Source of the DNA: Phocaeicola sartorii JCM 17136 = DSM 21941
GTDB taxonomy: Bacteria > Bacteroidota > Bacteroidia > Bacteroidales > Bacteroidaceae
Direction: 5' to 3'
DNA: 64,000 bases
Assembly (NCBI RefSeq): GCF_000614185.1
Contig: NZ_BAKM01000027.1
Location: 1 to 64,000, forward strand
Shown: one piece after another, positions 55,664-64,000 of the stretch
Layout: every line of letters starts with the position of its first letter
Numbering within the stretch: position 1 is the stretch's first letter
Made by a program: the position numbers and the translations under genes
Notes under the pieces: model-generated
The model's database searches: none
What the model saw: only the letters and a program-made list of their open reading frames with translations
What the model was told of the DNA's origin: nothing

Positions 55664-57549
55664 ATGAAAAAGAGTCTTTCTATTTTGTTATTTGCAGTCT
55701 TGGCCTCCGGCTGCATGAAGCGTGAGAATTTATATGATGAGGAACGAGCGGCGGAAGAAGAAGCCAAAAAGAATTTTCCGGTTCAAAACATTGATCCTGA
55801 ACAGGATTGGAACATGGGAACTTCTCGTTCTTTAAATGTGTCGGTAAATGAAAAGACCGGAGAAACTTATACAATCAAAGTATATGATGGTTATCCTTTT
55901 GCTGCGGGCGGAGCCTGTCTTCTGGCGAAGGAAGTGGTGAAGGATGGTGGGATGAAGACTATAAAGTTTGACGCGCCTGCCATATTGAAGCGTGTGTACG
56001 TCATGCGCCGGCTCACTTCGACTGATTATTATGTGAAAGCGGCTGATTTGAGAGACGGACAGTTTGAGGTCATTTTTGGAGAGTCTTTATCCGGTGCGGC
56101 CGGTGCTCGTTCCGTTGCAAAGGCGATGGCTTTCTCTCCCCGATATAGAGAATGTCCTGCCGGTGCGGAAGAAGTGGAAGAACAGGACTTGAAGAATCTG
56201 AATAAGGCTGGAAATTATGTCATTCGTACAGAGGTGACTGTTGATGAGGGCGTGAAAATAGGGAATGACGTTCATTTGTATATTGCAGAGGGCGGTGCTT
56301 TGGTCATGACGGGAACCGGAGGTCTGAGGATAGACGGAAAGAACTCATCCGTAAGCGTGCTGGAAGGGAGATTGGAAATACCGCGTGCTGATCTGGAAAT
56401 GAATGGAAGTAATGGGAATAATGAAAATCCTCAGTTTTATTGCGGGGAAGAAGGCATTGTCAGCGTGGAGGATGTGGATTTGAAAGCATGCGTCTGGATG
56501 AACGACGGCATGTTTACAGCTTTAACGGATGATGGATTTGAGATGGGGCACGGTGTGCAGCTTCAGAATAACTGCCGTCTGGAAATAAAAAGCAAGAAAG
56601 GCGGCAAGGATGATATTCTAAGAACGGCGGCAGATAAGGGCGCTGCTTATTCAGTATTCAATAATCAAGGTTATGTAGTGGTGGACGGTGATGCAAGTTG
56701 GGAGAACATTTATGTAAACCTGGCGGGGGAAGGTGTTTTCCATATCAAGGGAGAGCTGGACTTGGAGGATAATGTGACATTTTCCGTCATAGGAGCGAAT
56801 ACTTTGATAAAAGCCGGTGAAATGGACTGGAGTGAGGAGGTCACTGTTTCAGAGGGCTCGTCATCTTTAAGAGTCGCATGCGGAGATATCGGTGATGAGG
56901 ACAACCTGCCGGATCATGTGGAGATCGTCAATCCATTTTTGATAGATGAAGGTGAATGTACCGTGGCTCATGGAAATGCGGAGGAGGATGATAAGGATAA
57001 GCTGGCGGTGGCTACTTTCGGCTTTGAGGATATAATAGGTGGAACTACCGATTATGATTTTAACGATGTGGTGCTTCATGTTACCAATGTGATAGATAAC
57101 AAGATAAAAGTGATATTGGTGGCGGCGGGAGCGACGAATGCGATCACGGTGCAGTATAGCTTGGACAATGGAGCGGGTTATACTGATTTGCTTTTCAATG
57201 GAGAACAGGAAGTTCATGCGGCTTTCGGAGTGCCCGTGACACAGATGAAGAATACAGACAGACCTGTCATAGATACAGATGCCGGTTTTCCGTCCTGCAT
57301 GATCCCGGTTTCCGATAATGACTTTTCATTCGCCGCAAATGGAAGAATACGCATTCATGTGACGAACGAAGAAGGCAAATCGCATCTTGTCGAATCGCAT
57401 ACAGCGGCGGGCGGGGTGCCTTATGCCTGTGTGTGCCGGTGGCATGGTCGTATCCGGTGGAACATCAGCGCATAGATGCTAAATTCCCCCAATTTGAAGA
57501 ATGGGGGCAAGGCATCGGCTCTGAAGACTGGTATAAAACGGAGTTATGA
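55664..57549 (+). CDS. LruC-domain surface lipoprotein A (3' frameshift)
   Basis: A 628-residue (corrected) lipoprotein: lipobox LASGC (Cys17), then YDEERAAEEEAKKNFP and PEQDWNMG as in its downstream paralogue. A middle beta-helix-like region (~180-420) holds short strand repeats, and the C-terminal LruC domain (formerly DUF4842) begins VATFGFEDIIGGTTDYDFNDVVLHV with the acidic DYDFND metal-like motif. The frame fails near 57430: GCCTGTGTGTGCCG needs one G (GCCGTGTGTGTG) to read VPYAVCVPVAWSYP to a TGA at 57547-57549. The tail then matches that of the paralogue. Function unknown; probably a cell-surface adhesin or matrix-like protein. Confidence 0.8.
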
Positions 57550-57580
57550 TTATGACAGACTATAGATAGGACGAAAAGGT

Positions 57581-59650
57581 ATGAAAAAGAGTATCGTGTT
57601 ATTATTGTGCCTGGCCGGCATGATATCTTGTTCAAAGAGAGAAGATTTGTTTGATAAGGCTAAAGTGGAGGAGGAGTCGAAAGAAAATTTTCCAGCTCAG
57701 GATATTGATTCTGATCATGATTGGAATATGACGTCGGTGGGAGTTTTGAAGGTTTCTGTCAATCAAGGTTCCGGTGAAGTTTATACGGTGAAAGTATATA
57801 CAGCCAATCCGCTGAATGAGCAGAGCGGTGCCAGGCTGATGGCAAAACGAGAACAGGTAAAGGATGGTACTGTGCTGTCATTGACTTTTGATATGCCGAA
57901 AGCGACTGCTTTTGTTTATGTGTTGCTGGAAGATAAAATCTATAACCGTTCGGTGAAGATGGTTGATATGTCTGTCGCTGCTCCGCAAGTGTCATGGGGT
58001 GCGGTGGGACGAAGTGTCCGTAGCGCAAACGCTCTCTCCCGTAGTGTCATTTCATATATAGCTCCCACCGACGCTGATTTCTTTAATGATATACCTGCTG
58101 GTGCTCAGCCTTATCCAACAACATGGACTGGAATACTAAATGGAAATTATTATCTTGAGAATTGTGAATTCAGCCAATTGCATGGTGGAACCACGGGTAC
58201 TTATAACTTATTTATAAAAGGGACTGTTTCGTTAGGCTCCGATAGCTGGCCGGCCGGTACCACGGTGTATGTCCTTCCCGGCAGTACGCTGGAGATGAGT
58301 GGTAGCCTGAATCTGCTGGCCGGAACGGCGTTGTATATTTCCAGGGGTGGGACGCTGAATGTGACGAATATGCAGCTCACAGGTGGTGGCTATAGCCAAT
58401 TATATAACAGAGGTACTGTTCTTGTATCGGGGACAGTGGAGGAAAATTCCAATGGCGATAATATCATTTATAATGATGGGAGCTTTGAAGCCTCTGTTGT
58501 AAATATAACCAATTCAACGACTTTTATAAATCTGTCGGAACTTAGAACCCGGCAGCTGGCCTTCTCAGCATCAGGCAGACTGCTTAATGAATCAGGAGCC
58601 AAGGTGGTGGTAAGTGGTGAGACATCTTTGGCGAATCGCACGAATATTATCGAAAATAATGGCTCTTTTACAACGGCGTCACTTAAGGTGTCCGGTGGTA
58701 TGCAACTTTATAATAATTGCCGGTTCACAGTAACAGGGGCGGCAATGTTAAGAGGGGATATCCAACAGGACGGACAGGCCTGCTTTGAAGCCGATGAGGT
58801 GAAAATGGATGGTATGACCATCAACCTGGGATCGGAGTCCATGTTTTATGTGAAGTCGGCAATGACATATAGTGGCGGACAAAGCAGGATTACCGGCGTG
58901 GGGGATAAATCGGCCCTGCTATGGGTGGATGCTGTCTGTCAGTGTGCCTGGAAGTCGGTAACTTACAGTGGCAACTTAAAAGTGGCGGTAAAAGGTCATA
59001 CTCCGGAAAACACTCAGTGGAATATTTATTATATAGCGGAAGAAGCGGTGGAGATAATCGGTACAGAACAAGTAAAACTAGGGACGGCTAATGGCTGTGG
59101 TAACAGTTATACCACCGATAATGGCGGAACTTCCACCGGTACTGATACTCCTTTAGTCTATACTTATGCTTTTGAGGATATCACCACCACAGCGGGTGAC
59201 TATGACTTTAATGATGTGGTGCTGAAAGTGTCCGCTATACCAGTCGATGGAAAGATGGAAGTGCAGCTGGTTGCCGCAGGTGCGACAAAAAACTTGAAGG
59301 TGTTTTATGGAAATACGCCTTTGTTTGATGCCCGGGAAGTACATGTGGCCATGGGATGCGAGCCGGGGCAGATGGTAAATACGGGTGGTGTTAAAGGGGA
59401 TATAGTGACGGATTGTTCAATCGTTTGGCCGGGGGATGGTACACTGGGCAACGCTGACTTTAAAATTCTTGATGTGGAAAATAACATGTACGTTTCTCTT
59501 CCCAAGTATTCCACTGCATCTATCCCTTATGCCATCGTTGTTCCTAAAGATTGGGATTATCCAGGTGAACGCCAGCGGGTAGACCATAAATATCCTCATT
59601 TTACGGATTGGGCGGAAGATATGACGCAAGAACCCGCCTGGTATGATTAA
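57581..59650 (+). CDS. LruC-domain surface lipoprotein B
   Basis: A 689-residue lipoprotein with lipobox MISC (Cys16), paralogous to the gene 31 nt upstream: both have the pattern FP-Q-ID-(D/E)-DWNM after a charged helix, the KVS-x-G-x-x-YTVKVY strand, and a C-terminal LruC domain (YTYAFEDITTTAGDYDFNDVVLKVS). The middle (~190-500) is a run of short repeats of the type 'GTLNV...L-N-GTV-V-GTV', consistent with a right-handed beta-helix. Ends VPKDWDYPGERQRVDHKYPHF. Intact. Role in surface adhesion is inference. Confidence 0.82.
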   Translation: MKKSIVLLLCLAGMISCSKREDLFDKAKVEEESKENFPAQDIDSDHDWNMTSVGVLKVSVNQGSGEVYTVKVYTANPLNEQSGARLMAKREQVKDGTVLSLTFDMPKATAFVYVLLEDKIYNRSVKMVDMSVAAPQVSWGAVGRSVRSANALSRSVISYIAPTDADFFNDIPAGAQPYPTTWTGILNGNYYLENCEFSQLHGGTTGTYNLFIKGTVSLGSDSWPAGTTVYVLPGSTLEMSGSLNLLAGTALYISRGGTLNVTNMQLTGGGYSQLYNRGTVLVSGTVEENSNGDNIIYNDGSFEASVVNITNSTTFINLSELRTRQLAFSASGRLLNESGAKVVVSGETSLANRTNIIENNGSFTTASLKVSGGMQLYNNCRFTVTGAAMLRGDIQQDGQACFEADEVKMDGMTINLGSESMFYVKSAMTYSGGQSRITGVGDKSALLWVDAVCQCAWKSVTYSGNLKVAVKGHTPENTQWNIYYIAEEAVEIIGTEQVKLGTANGCGNSYTTDNGGTSTGTDTPLVYTYAFEDITTTAGDYDFNDVVLKVSAIPVDGKMEVQLVAAGATKNLKVFYGNTPLFDAREVHVAMGCEPGQMVNTGGVKGDIVTDCSIVWPGDGTLGNADFKILDVENNMYVSLPKYSTASIPYAIVVPKDWDYPGERQRVDHKYPHFTDWAEDMTQEPAWYD

Positions 59651-59866
59651 AAAGAGGGCGGTCCGAAATGCCTGTGAGGTATGGTAAATCCAGACCGGTG
59701 GTTTGCATGATCTAACAATAAAGGAGCGTTTTGTTCTCCGGACAACTTCCGGAAGTGTCCTTGATGTATCGGCCTTTCTCACCGGAAAGTTGGAGGCGAA
59801 AATGCCCTCATGCCCTCACTTTTGTTCCAACTTGTTTATAATGAACTGCTTATTAATGGTGGTAGC

Positions 59867-59905
59867 ATCTATATTAGTGAGGGCATTGTCCTCACTAATA
59901 TAGAT
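59867..59905. repeat. Perfect 16-bp hairpin in a gene-free stretch
   Basis: ATCTATATTAGTGAGG (59867-59882) and CCTCACTAATATAGAT (59890-59905), with a 7-nt loop. The segment AGTGAGGGCAT (59876-59886) also pairs with ATGCCCTCACT at ~59810-59820. No U-tract follows. The 855-nt gap 59651-60505 holds this, the palindromes at 60158-60194 and the kinase promoter, but no gene I can support. Confidence 0.65.
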
Positions 59906-60157
59906 ACATATTTCTGTATAATGCGCTTGTTTTCAGTTATATATGCTTCTTTTTATAGGCTGTTCCGGTTTGATGCAAAGCAGAGCGTTTTCAGGCTTTT
60001 TCCTTGTAAAATGTGCGCATTGAAGGGTTTGTACCTTCACGGGATATGATTCTCCGGTAGCGGTAAAAAGACCAAGACGTTTTTAAAAAAGCTCAAGGTC
60101 TTTAAAAAAAGCTCTTGATCTTTTTTGAGAACGACTTGATCTTTCAGTCATGATTCA

Positions 60158-60194
60158 CATACGTATGCATAGGCCTACACATACGTATGTGTAG
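60158..60194. repeat. Repeated CATACGTATG palindromes
   Basis: CATACGTATG occurs at 60158-60167 and again inside a 20-bp perfect palindrome CTACACATACGTATGTGTAG (60175-60194). A related GACGTACGT lies at ~60204. Just upstream (60080-60125) there are two copies of AAAAAAGCTC followed by AAGGTC or TTGATC. These could be operators of a regulator acting on the downstream kinase, or a short interspersed repeat. Confidence 0.55.
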
Positions 60195-60324
60195 CTCTTT
60201 GCGGACGTACGTGAAAAAGCGTGTTTTCTGACACGCAGGATGTTTACGAAAAATGTTACATAATCCATCACTTTTGTTGCAATGAAACAAAAATGCCGGC
60301 AACTGTAACAAATGTTTTATAGAG

Positions 60325-60356
60325 GTTGCCGGTAATGACAGGATTATTTATATTTG
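60325..60356 (+). promoter_or_regulatory. Promoter of the sugar kinase gene
   Basis: GTTG at 60325-60328 and TATATTTG at 60349-60356, spacer 20 nt. Predicted start ~60363 gives a ~143-nt leader before ATG 60506. Confidence 0.6.
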
Positions 60357-60505
60357 CATAATCATGATTGGTTTCGGTAACTCCAATGTGTTTTCCATTG
60401 TTCCCTTGTAGGTGCTGTGGCGGTGATGACTGTCGGAGTTGTCTATTTGTCAATACAGACCTTAAAAATAAAGAAATGATTTCAATTGTAAACAGTAATA
60501 ATATC

Positions 60506-61387
60506 ATGAATCAAATCATCGTAGGAATGGGTGAGGCACTATGGGATGTGCTGCCCGAAGGAAAGAAAATTGGTGGTGCTCCGGCAAACTTCGCTTACCA
60601 TGTGTCACAATTCGGTTTTGACAGCCGGGTGGTCAGTGCGGTTGGCGATGACAAACTGGGTAATGAGATACTAGAGAACTTTGATGGCAAGAATTTGAAT
60701 TATCTGATAGAGAAAGTGCCTTATCCTACAGGAACCGTACAGGTGGAACTGGATCTTGATGGGATACCTGTATATGATATAAAAGAAGGGGTGGCTTGGG
60801 ATAATATACCTTTTACGCCTGCTTTGGAAGAGTTGGCAAAGAATGCCCGTTCCGTATGCTTCGGCTCGTTGGCGCAGCGCAGCGTGGTTTCAAGGGAAAC
60901 GATCAACCGTTTCCTGAATGTTATGCCCGACGGAGAAGGACGATACAAAATTTTCGATGTGAATTTGCGCCAAGGTTTCTATACGAAGGAGGTTCTTTGC
61001 AACTCCATGAAAAAATGTAATATCTTAAAGATCAATGACGAGGAATTGATCACGGTGAGCCGTATGTTCGGTTATCCTGACATAGACTTGCAGGATAAAT
61101 GCTGGATTCTGTTGGCGAAATATAATCTGAAAATGTTGATTTTAACATGTGGTGTCAATGGCAGTTATGTCTTTACTCCGGGTGAGATTTCATTTGTGGA
61201 GACGCCCAAGGTGGAGGTAGCTGATACGGTGGGTGCGGGCGATTCGTTCACAGCAACTTTTGTGGCTGCTATATTGAAAGGAAAGCCAGTATCCGAGGCA
61301 CACCGGTTGGCTGTTGAAGTTTCTGCATACGTGTGTACGCAGAATGGGGCTATGCCTGAGTTGCCGGCTCGTTTAAAGAATGAATAG
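60506..61387 (+). CDS. PfkB family carbohydrate kinase, fructokinase-like
   Basis: Phosphorylates a sugar, most likely fructose, with ATP. The 293 residues from ATG 60506 (MNQIIVGMGEALWDVLPEGKKIGGAPANFAYHVSQFG) have the ribokinase-fold substrate region GGAPANFAYH, and the C-terminal PfkB signature DTVGAGDSFTATFVAAIL (catalytic Asp in GAGD). FDVNLRQGFY is typical of bacterial fructokinases. The open frame upstream to 60368 is rejected because it overlaps the promoter. No transporter or glycosidase neighbour. Confidence 0.9.
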   Translation: MNQIIVGMGEALWDVLPEGKKIGGAPANFAYHVSQFGFDSRVVSAVGDDKLGNEILENFDGKNLNYLIEKVPYPTGTVQVELDLDGIPVYDIKEGVAWDNIPFTPALEELAKNARSVCFGSLAQRSVVSRETINRFLNVMPDGEGRYKIFDVNLRQGFYTKEVLCNSMKKCNILKINDEELITVSRMFGYPDIDLQDKCWILLAKYNLKMLILTCGVNGSYVFTPGEISFVETPKVEVADTVGAGDSFTATFVAAILKGKPVSEAHRLAVEVSAYVCTQNGAMPELPARLKNE

Positions 61388-61579
61388 GCTTGGAATTGTT
61401 GTTTTTATAATGGAGCACAGAGGAATGATGCTGGGGGGACTTTCTTGATTTTTGTAGAACCTTTACGATTATCTGGAATATACCTTGATGAAAGAAACCA
61501 TTGAGGGGGAAAGCTAATGACAAGTATTATCATGCGTTTGCTCCCCCCCATTTGAATAGATGACGGATTCCTTCACTAC
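61388..61579. other. Intergenic region between convergent genes
   Basis: 192 nt with no gene. GAGGGGG near 61505 and CTCCCCCC near 61541 could pair across a ~30-nt loop and may act as a weak terminator. Nothing else seen. Confidence 0.35.
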
Positions 61580-63262
61580 TTATTCGATAACTAGATTTTT
61601 GATTTCAAAGTCGGTATCATTGAGGTCTGAATTAGAGGCTGATTTGATATTTATCATCGTTGTTTCTTGTTTGACTTTGCTTAGTGCTATTTGCCCGTAA
61701 ACAATAAGTTCGGAAGGAATTCTTTTTTCTCCAAAAGAGAATTTTATGGAGCTGTTATCCCATTTTTCCCCATTTTGATTGGAAATGTACCCCCATAAAG
61801 ATGTAGCGAGGGAAAAATCTTGTGTTTTTTCCTTTAGGTTTTTTACACTGTATGTAATGAGTACTTTATCTGCATTTCGCTTACAGCTGATGAAGTTGAT
61901 GTCGAATGTTTCCGGCATGTAAACGATTTCATACTTAGCCTTACCTGTGGGTAAGGCAGAAGTCCTTCCTGGCAGGGGAATATCGTCTATTCTGAAATCA
62001 TTGCTCAAATTTGTCATCCAGCTGATAAAAATCTTGGATGCTTGGGCATTGATGTCTTTTATGACGAAACTTCCATATCGGTTGATATTGCTTGGTAGAT
62101 ATGTATTGATGCCGTAGATTTCATTCTCGGAATTACCTAAGCTATGTAATGCTTTCCAATAGGAGAATCCCCAATCGTCCATAATCCATGTATCGTTAGC
62201 TGTTCCTTTTATGTAGATCTTTTTTGGGGTAGCATTTGTATTTCTTATTTTATAGTTTACCGTGCATATATTCTTTTTTAGTGTACAGTTCAGCACTGTC
62301 AGGTCAATTCCATCAATGGTCTGTTTCATGTCCAGTACATTTTTAGGTAGTGATGACTGACGGCCTTCTAGTGGAAGGTTATCTGCACGGTAGTCTTCAG
62401 AGAGTGATGTCCTCAGAGATAAATTTAATAAAGAGGCATTGTTTCTGATATTTTTAAAATGAATCTTGCCATATAGGCTGATACCTGATGGAATGCTGAT
62501 GTTATTGATTCCGTACTTTGAGTCAACATTTCCAACATTGTTATACACATCTTTATAGATGTACCCCCAGTCATCAATAACCCAAGAATCTTCGGTACTG
62601 GAAGAAGTGCTGCCTAGATTGAATTTTATAGTTTTCGATTTTGTATTTTTTATCTTGTAATAAATGGCACAAGCATTATCGGAAACTTCGGAACATAAAG
62701 CCGTGAATTCAATGCCTGAGATGATACGCGTTTGGTTATATTTATTTTCCGGAAGAGAAGAGACTCTTCCGGTGATGGCTTTGTCTATTGCTTTCATCGT
62801 TAATTTCTCATGAAGGGTTATGTGTAAATTGACTTTTGCTGCGGAAACAGCTAACTCTTTTACTGTAATCTTTCCTTCAACTTTCTTTTTTGCTTCTAAT
62901 GTATATACATCCTTTTGGTTTTCAAATTCGACTGAATAGTTATAATAAAGCCCCCAGTCATCAAGTAACCAATCATTGTTATTGTAGTAATTAGATTTTA
63001 GTCTGACACTTTCCTTTGTTCCATTTTCTATGGTAAATGGAAGATGTAAAGTGTTGTTCTCGATGGTGGCTTCGGCAAAAGTGTATTTCAAGTCATTAAC
63101 GGTTACTGTTCCGTTATCTTCTTCACCGTTATTGTCTGGATTTTCTAGGTCCGGTTTTTCAGCAATGAGGTCGTCTTCTTTAGAACAACTGCTAAGGCTT
63201 GCCAATACAATAACTGTCAGCAGTATAAGAACTGCAAATGTAAAATGAAATGTTTTTTTCAT
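61580..63262 (-). CDS. Lipoprotein with four ~130-residue repeats
   Basis: A 560-residue lipoprotein (signal with LASLSSC, Cys26, then an acidic linker ~28-52). The mature part is built of about four tandem domains, each with a hydrophobic strand pair and a W-x-x-DDWG-x-x-Y motif: DDWG at 101, 230 and 362, and the degenerate LWGYI near 489. Each repeat also has a PLxGRxSxLP segment between units (e.g. PLEGRQSSLP, PLPGRTSALP). I do not recognise the family. Downstream of the leucine-rich-repeat gene with a 76-nt gap on the same strand, so probably one surface-protein operon. Confidence 0.72.
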   Translation of the reverse strand: MKKTFHFTFAVLILLTVIVLASLSSCSKEDDLIAEKPDLENPDNNGEEDNGTVTVNDLKYTFAEATIENNTLHLPFTIENGTKESVRLKSNYYNNNDWLLDDWGLYYNYSVEFENQKDVYTLEAKKKVEGKITVKELAVSAAKVNLHITLHEKLTMKAIDKAITGRVSSLPENKYNQTRIISGIEFTALCSEVSDNACAIYYKIKNTKSKTIKFNLGSTSSSTEDSWVIDDWGYIYKDVYNNVGNVDSKYGINNISIPSGISLYGKIHFKNIRNNASLLNLSLRTSLSEDYRADNLPLEGRQSSLPKNVLDMKQTIDGIDLTVLNCTLKKNICTVNYKIRNTNATPKKIYIKGTANDTWIMDDWGFSYWKALHSLGNSENEIYGINTYLPSNINRYGSFVIKDINAQASKIFISWMTNLSNDFRIDDIPLPGRTSALPTGKAKYEIVYMPETFDINFISCKRNADKVLITYSVKNLKEKTQDFSLATSLWGYISNQNGEKWDNSSIKFSFGEKRIPSELIVYGQIALSKVKQETTMINIKSASNSDLNDTDFEIKNLVIE

Positions 63263-63338
63263 GCGACTCTAATTTAAATAGTTCATAATTGTTATTCTCT
63301 TCTACTGTCCTATCGTGAAAAGACAGAAAAGGTAAACA

Positions 63339-64000
63339 CTAAAATGAATTTTTCTCTTTGTCTTTGATATTTTTTATGGTTTCAAAGTTCTTCCATACCT
63401 CTGCTTTCCGGTAGGCTTCTACATCCGGCACATACAAAGTAAGTTCCTTATAGTCCTCATCTTCAAAAGGTGGTCTGTTTCCCTCTATAATAAAGGTTGG
63501 GGGTATAATCGCTTCTATTGTGATACTTTTTAGTTTCCAGCAGGCATAAAAAGCTTTACCTTCTATCTCTGTTACATTTTGGGGTATTGTGATGTTTTCT
63601 AAGGTTATGCAGCCATAAAACATAGCATAAGGTATGCGTGCAAGGGATTTTGATATACTTACTTCAGATAATTTATAGCATCGGATGAAAGTTCCCCAAT
63701 AGATAGACTGAACTGTGTTTGGGATTTTGACAGATTTTAATTCATAGCAATCTTGAAAAGCGCAAGTGTCTATTCGGGTTATTCCTTCTGGAAGATCTAT
63801 TGAGGTGAGTGAAGAGCAATGATTGAATAGACATTTATCAATACTGGTCAGTTTGCTTGGTAGATGTATGGATTTCAGTGAATCGCAACTGGAAAAAGCC
63901 CATTCTTGTATTGTCGTGATATTATCGGGAAGATTCAGGGAAGGCAATGTTTGGCAATTATAAAATGCATCCTTTCCTATAAATGTTACGCTTTGAGGAA
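63339..64000 (-). CDS. BspA-like leucine-rich-repeat protein, N-terminus outside the window
   Basis: The reading frame is open to the right edge (17 further codons upstream of 63947, reading PQSVTFIGKDAFYNCQT), so this is the C-terminal part of a longer gene. At least seven LRR_5 (BspA-type, ~23-residue) repeats are visible: ...LPDNITTIQEWAFSSCDSLKSI..., ...LPSKLTSIDKCLFNHCSSLTSI... and so on. The end is ETIKNIKDKEKNSF. BspA-like proteins are surface or secreted proteins, often adhesins. 220 residues seen. Confidence 0.85.
   Translation of the reverse strand, partial: PQSVTFIGKDAFYNCQTLPSLNLPDNITTIQEWAFSSCDSLKSIHLPSKLTSIDKCLFNHCSSLTSIDLPEGITRIDTCAFQDCYELKSVKIPNTVQSIYWGTFIRCYKLSEVSISKSLARIPYAMFYGCITLENITIPQNVTEIEGKAFYACWKLKSITIEAIIPPTFIIEGNRPPFEDEDYKELTLYVPDVEAYRKAEVWKNFETIKNIKDKEKNSF

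Noticed and set aside
59703..60049. Two short overlapping + strand ORFs after the LruC pair
   Set aside because: They run through the 16-bp hairpin and palindromic region with no ribosome-binding site or domain.
1..64000. CRISPR array, tRNA or rRNA genes
   Set aside because: No regularly spaced repeat units and no cloverleaf-like or rRNA segments were noticed in the intergenic regions. A tRNAscan/Infernal run would settle this.

Overview
This 64 kb window is chromosomal DNA from a member of the Bacteroidales, most likely Bacteroides/Phocaeicola. Support comes from many copies of the Bacteroidetes -7 promoter element TAnnTTTG, several with a -33 TTG-type element 19-20 nt upstream. Many lipoproteins and families typical of the group also appear (LruC-domain proteins, DUF3836-, DUF4290- and DUF4488-like proteins, BspA-type leucine-rich repeats, an ExbB-ExbD-ExbD-TonB operon, meso-diaminopimelate dehydrogenase). 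The species call is inference. No rRNA, tRNA, CRISPR array or complete insertion sequence was recognised.

Layout. 0.3-6.1 kb: ExbB/ExbD/ExbD/TonB energy-transduction operon with a PstS-like lipoprotein and a TPR protein. 6.2-8.4 kb: YtrA-type ABC/permease/GntR operon with a probable autoregulatory operator. 8.5-16.6 kb: M28 peptidase, MATE exporter, purB, an RluB-type pseudouridine synthase with a long Arg/Gly/Tyr-rich N-terminus, asnS and a small secreted protein. 16.6-29.1 kb: accessory island between asnS and the rplM-rpsI-rpsB-tsf ribosomal cluster. It holds a possible invertible segment, an AraC-type regulator, a large S-layer-like lipoprotein, a three-gene TIR-like/SLOG + membrane KAP-type NTPase + coiled-coil operon, and a zeta-type kinase. 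29.1-46.2 kb: core genes (ribosomal proteins, tsf, SUI1-like factor, rex, ispF, menA, nadD, gmk, yicC, tsaB, murA, rimM, an M23 peptidase, dxr, rseP). 46.3-49.8 kb: a probable orphan small RNA, and anaerobic ribonucleotide reductase nrdDG behind a cobalamin riboswitch. 49.8-55.5 kb: HlyIII protein, cca, a lipoprotein, ruvA, ddh, lgt. 55.6-64 kb: surface proteins (tandem LruC lipoproteins, a four-repeat lipoprotein, a leucine-rich-repeat protein cut by the window edge) and a PfkB sugar kinase.

Sequence quality matters. Twelve otherwise intact genes are broken by about 17 small indels, mostly one missing base in a G or C run. They include the essential or near-essential tsf, murA, rseP and lgt. 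Restoring the base gives full-length proteins whose total lengths stay in frame, so I treat these as probable sequencing or assembly errors and annotate the full spans.

The best candidate for an undescribed system is the operon at 20842-27948: a soluble protein with a TIR-like and a SLOG-like nucleotide-binding domain, translationally overlapping a ~1668-residue NTPase whose membrane helices lie between Walker A and Walker B as in KAP ATPases, followed by a 126-residue coiled-coil protein. This resembles nucleotide-signalling conflict (antiphage) systems, but the function is inference.
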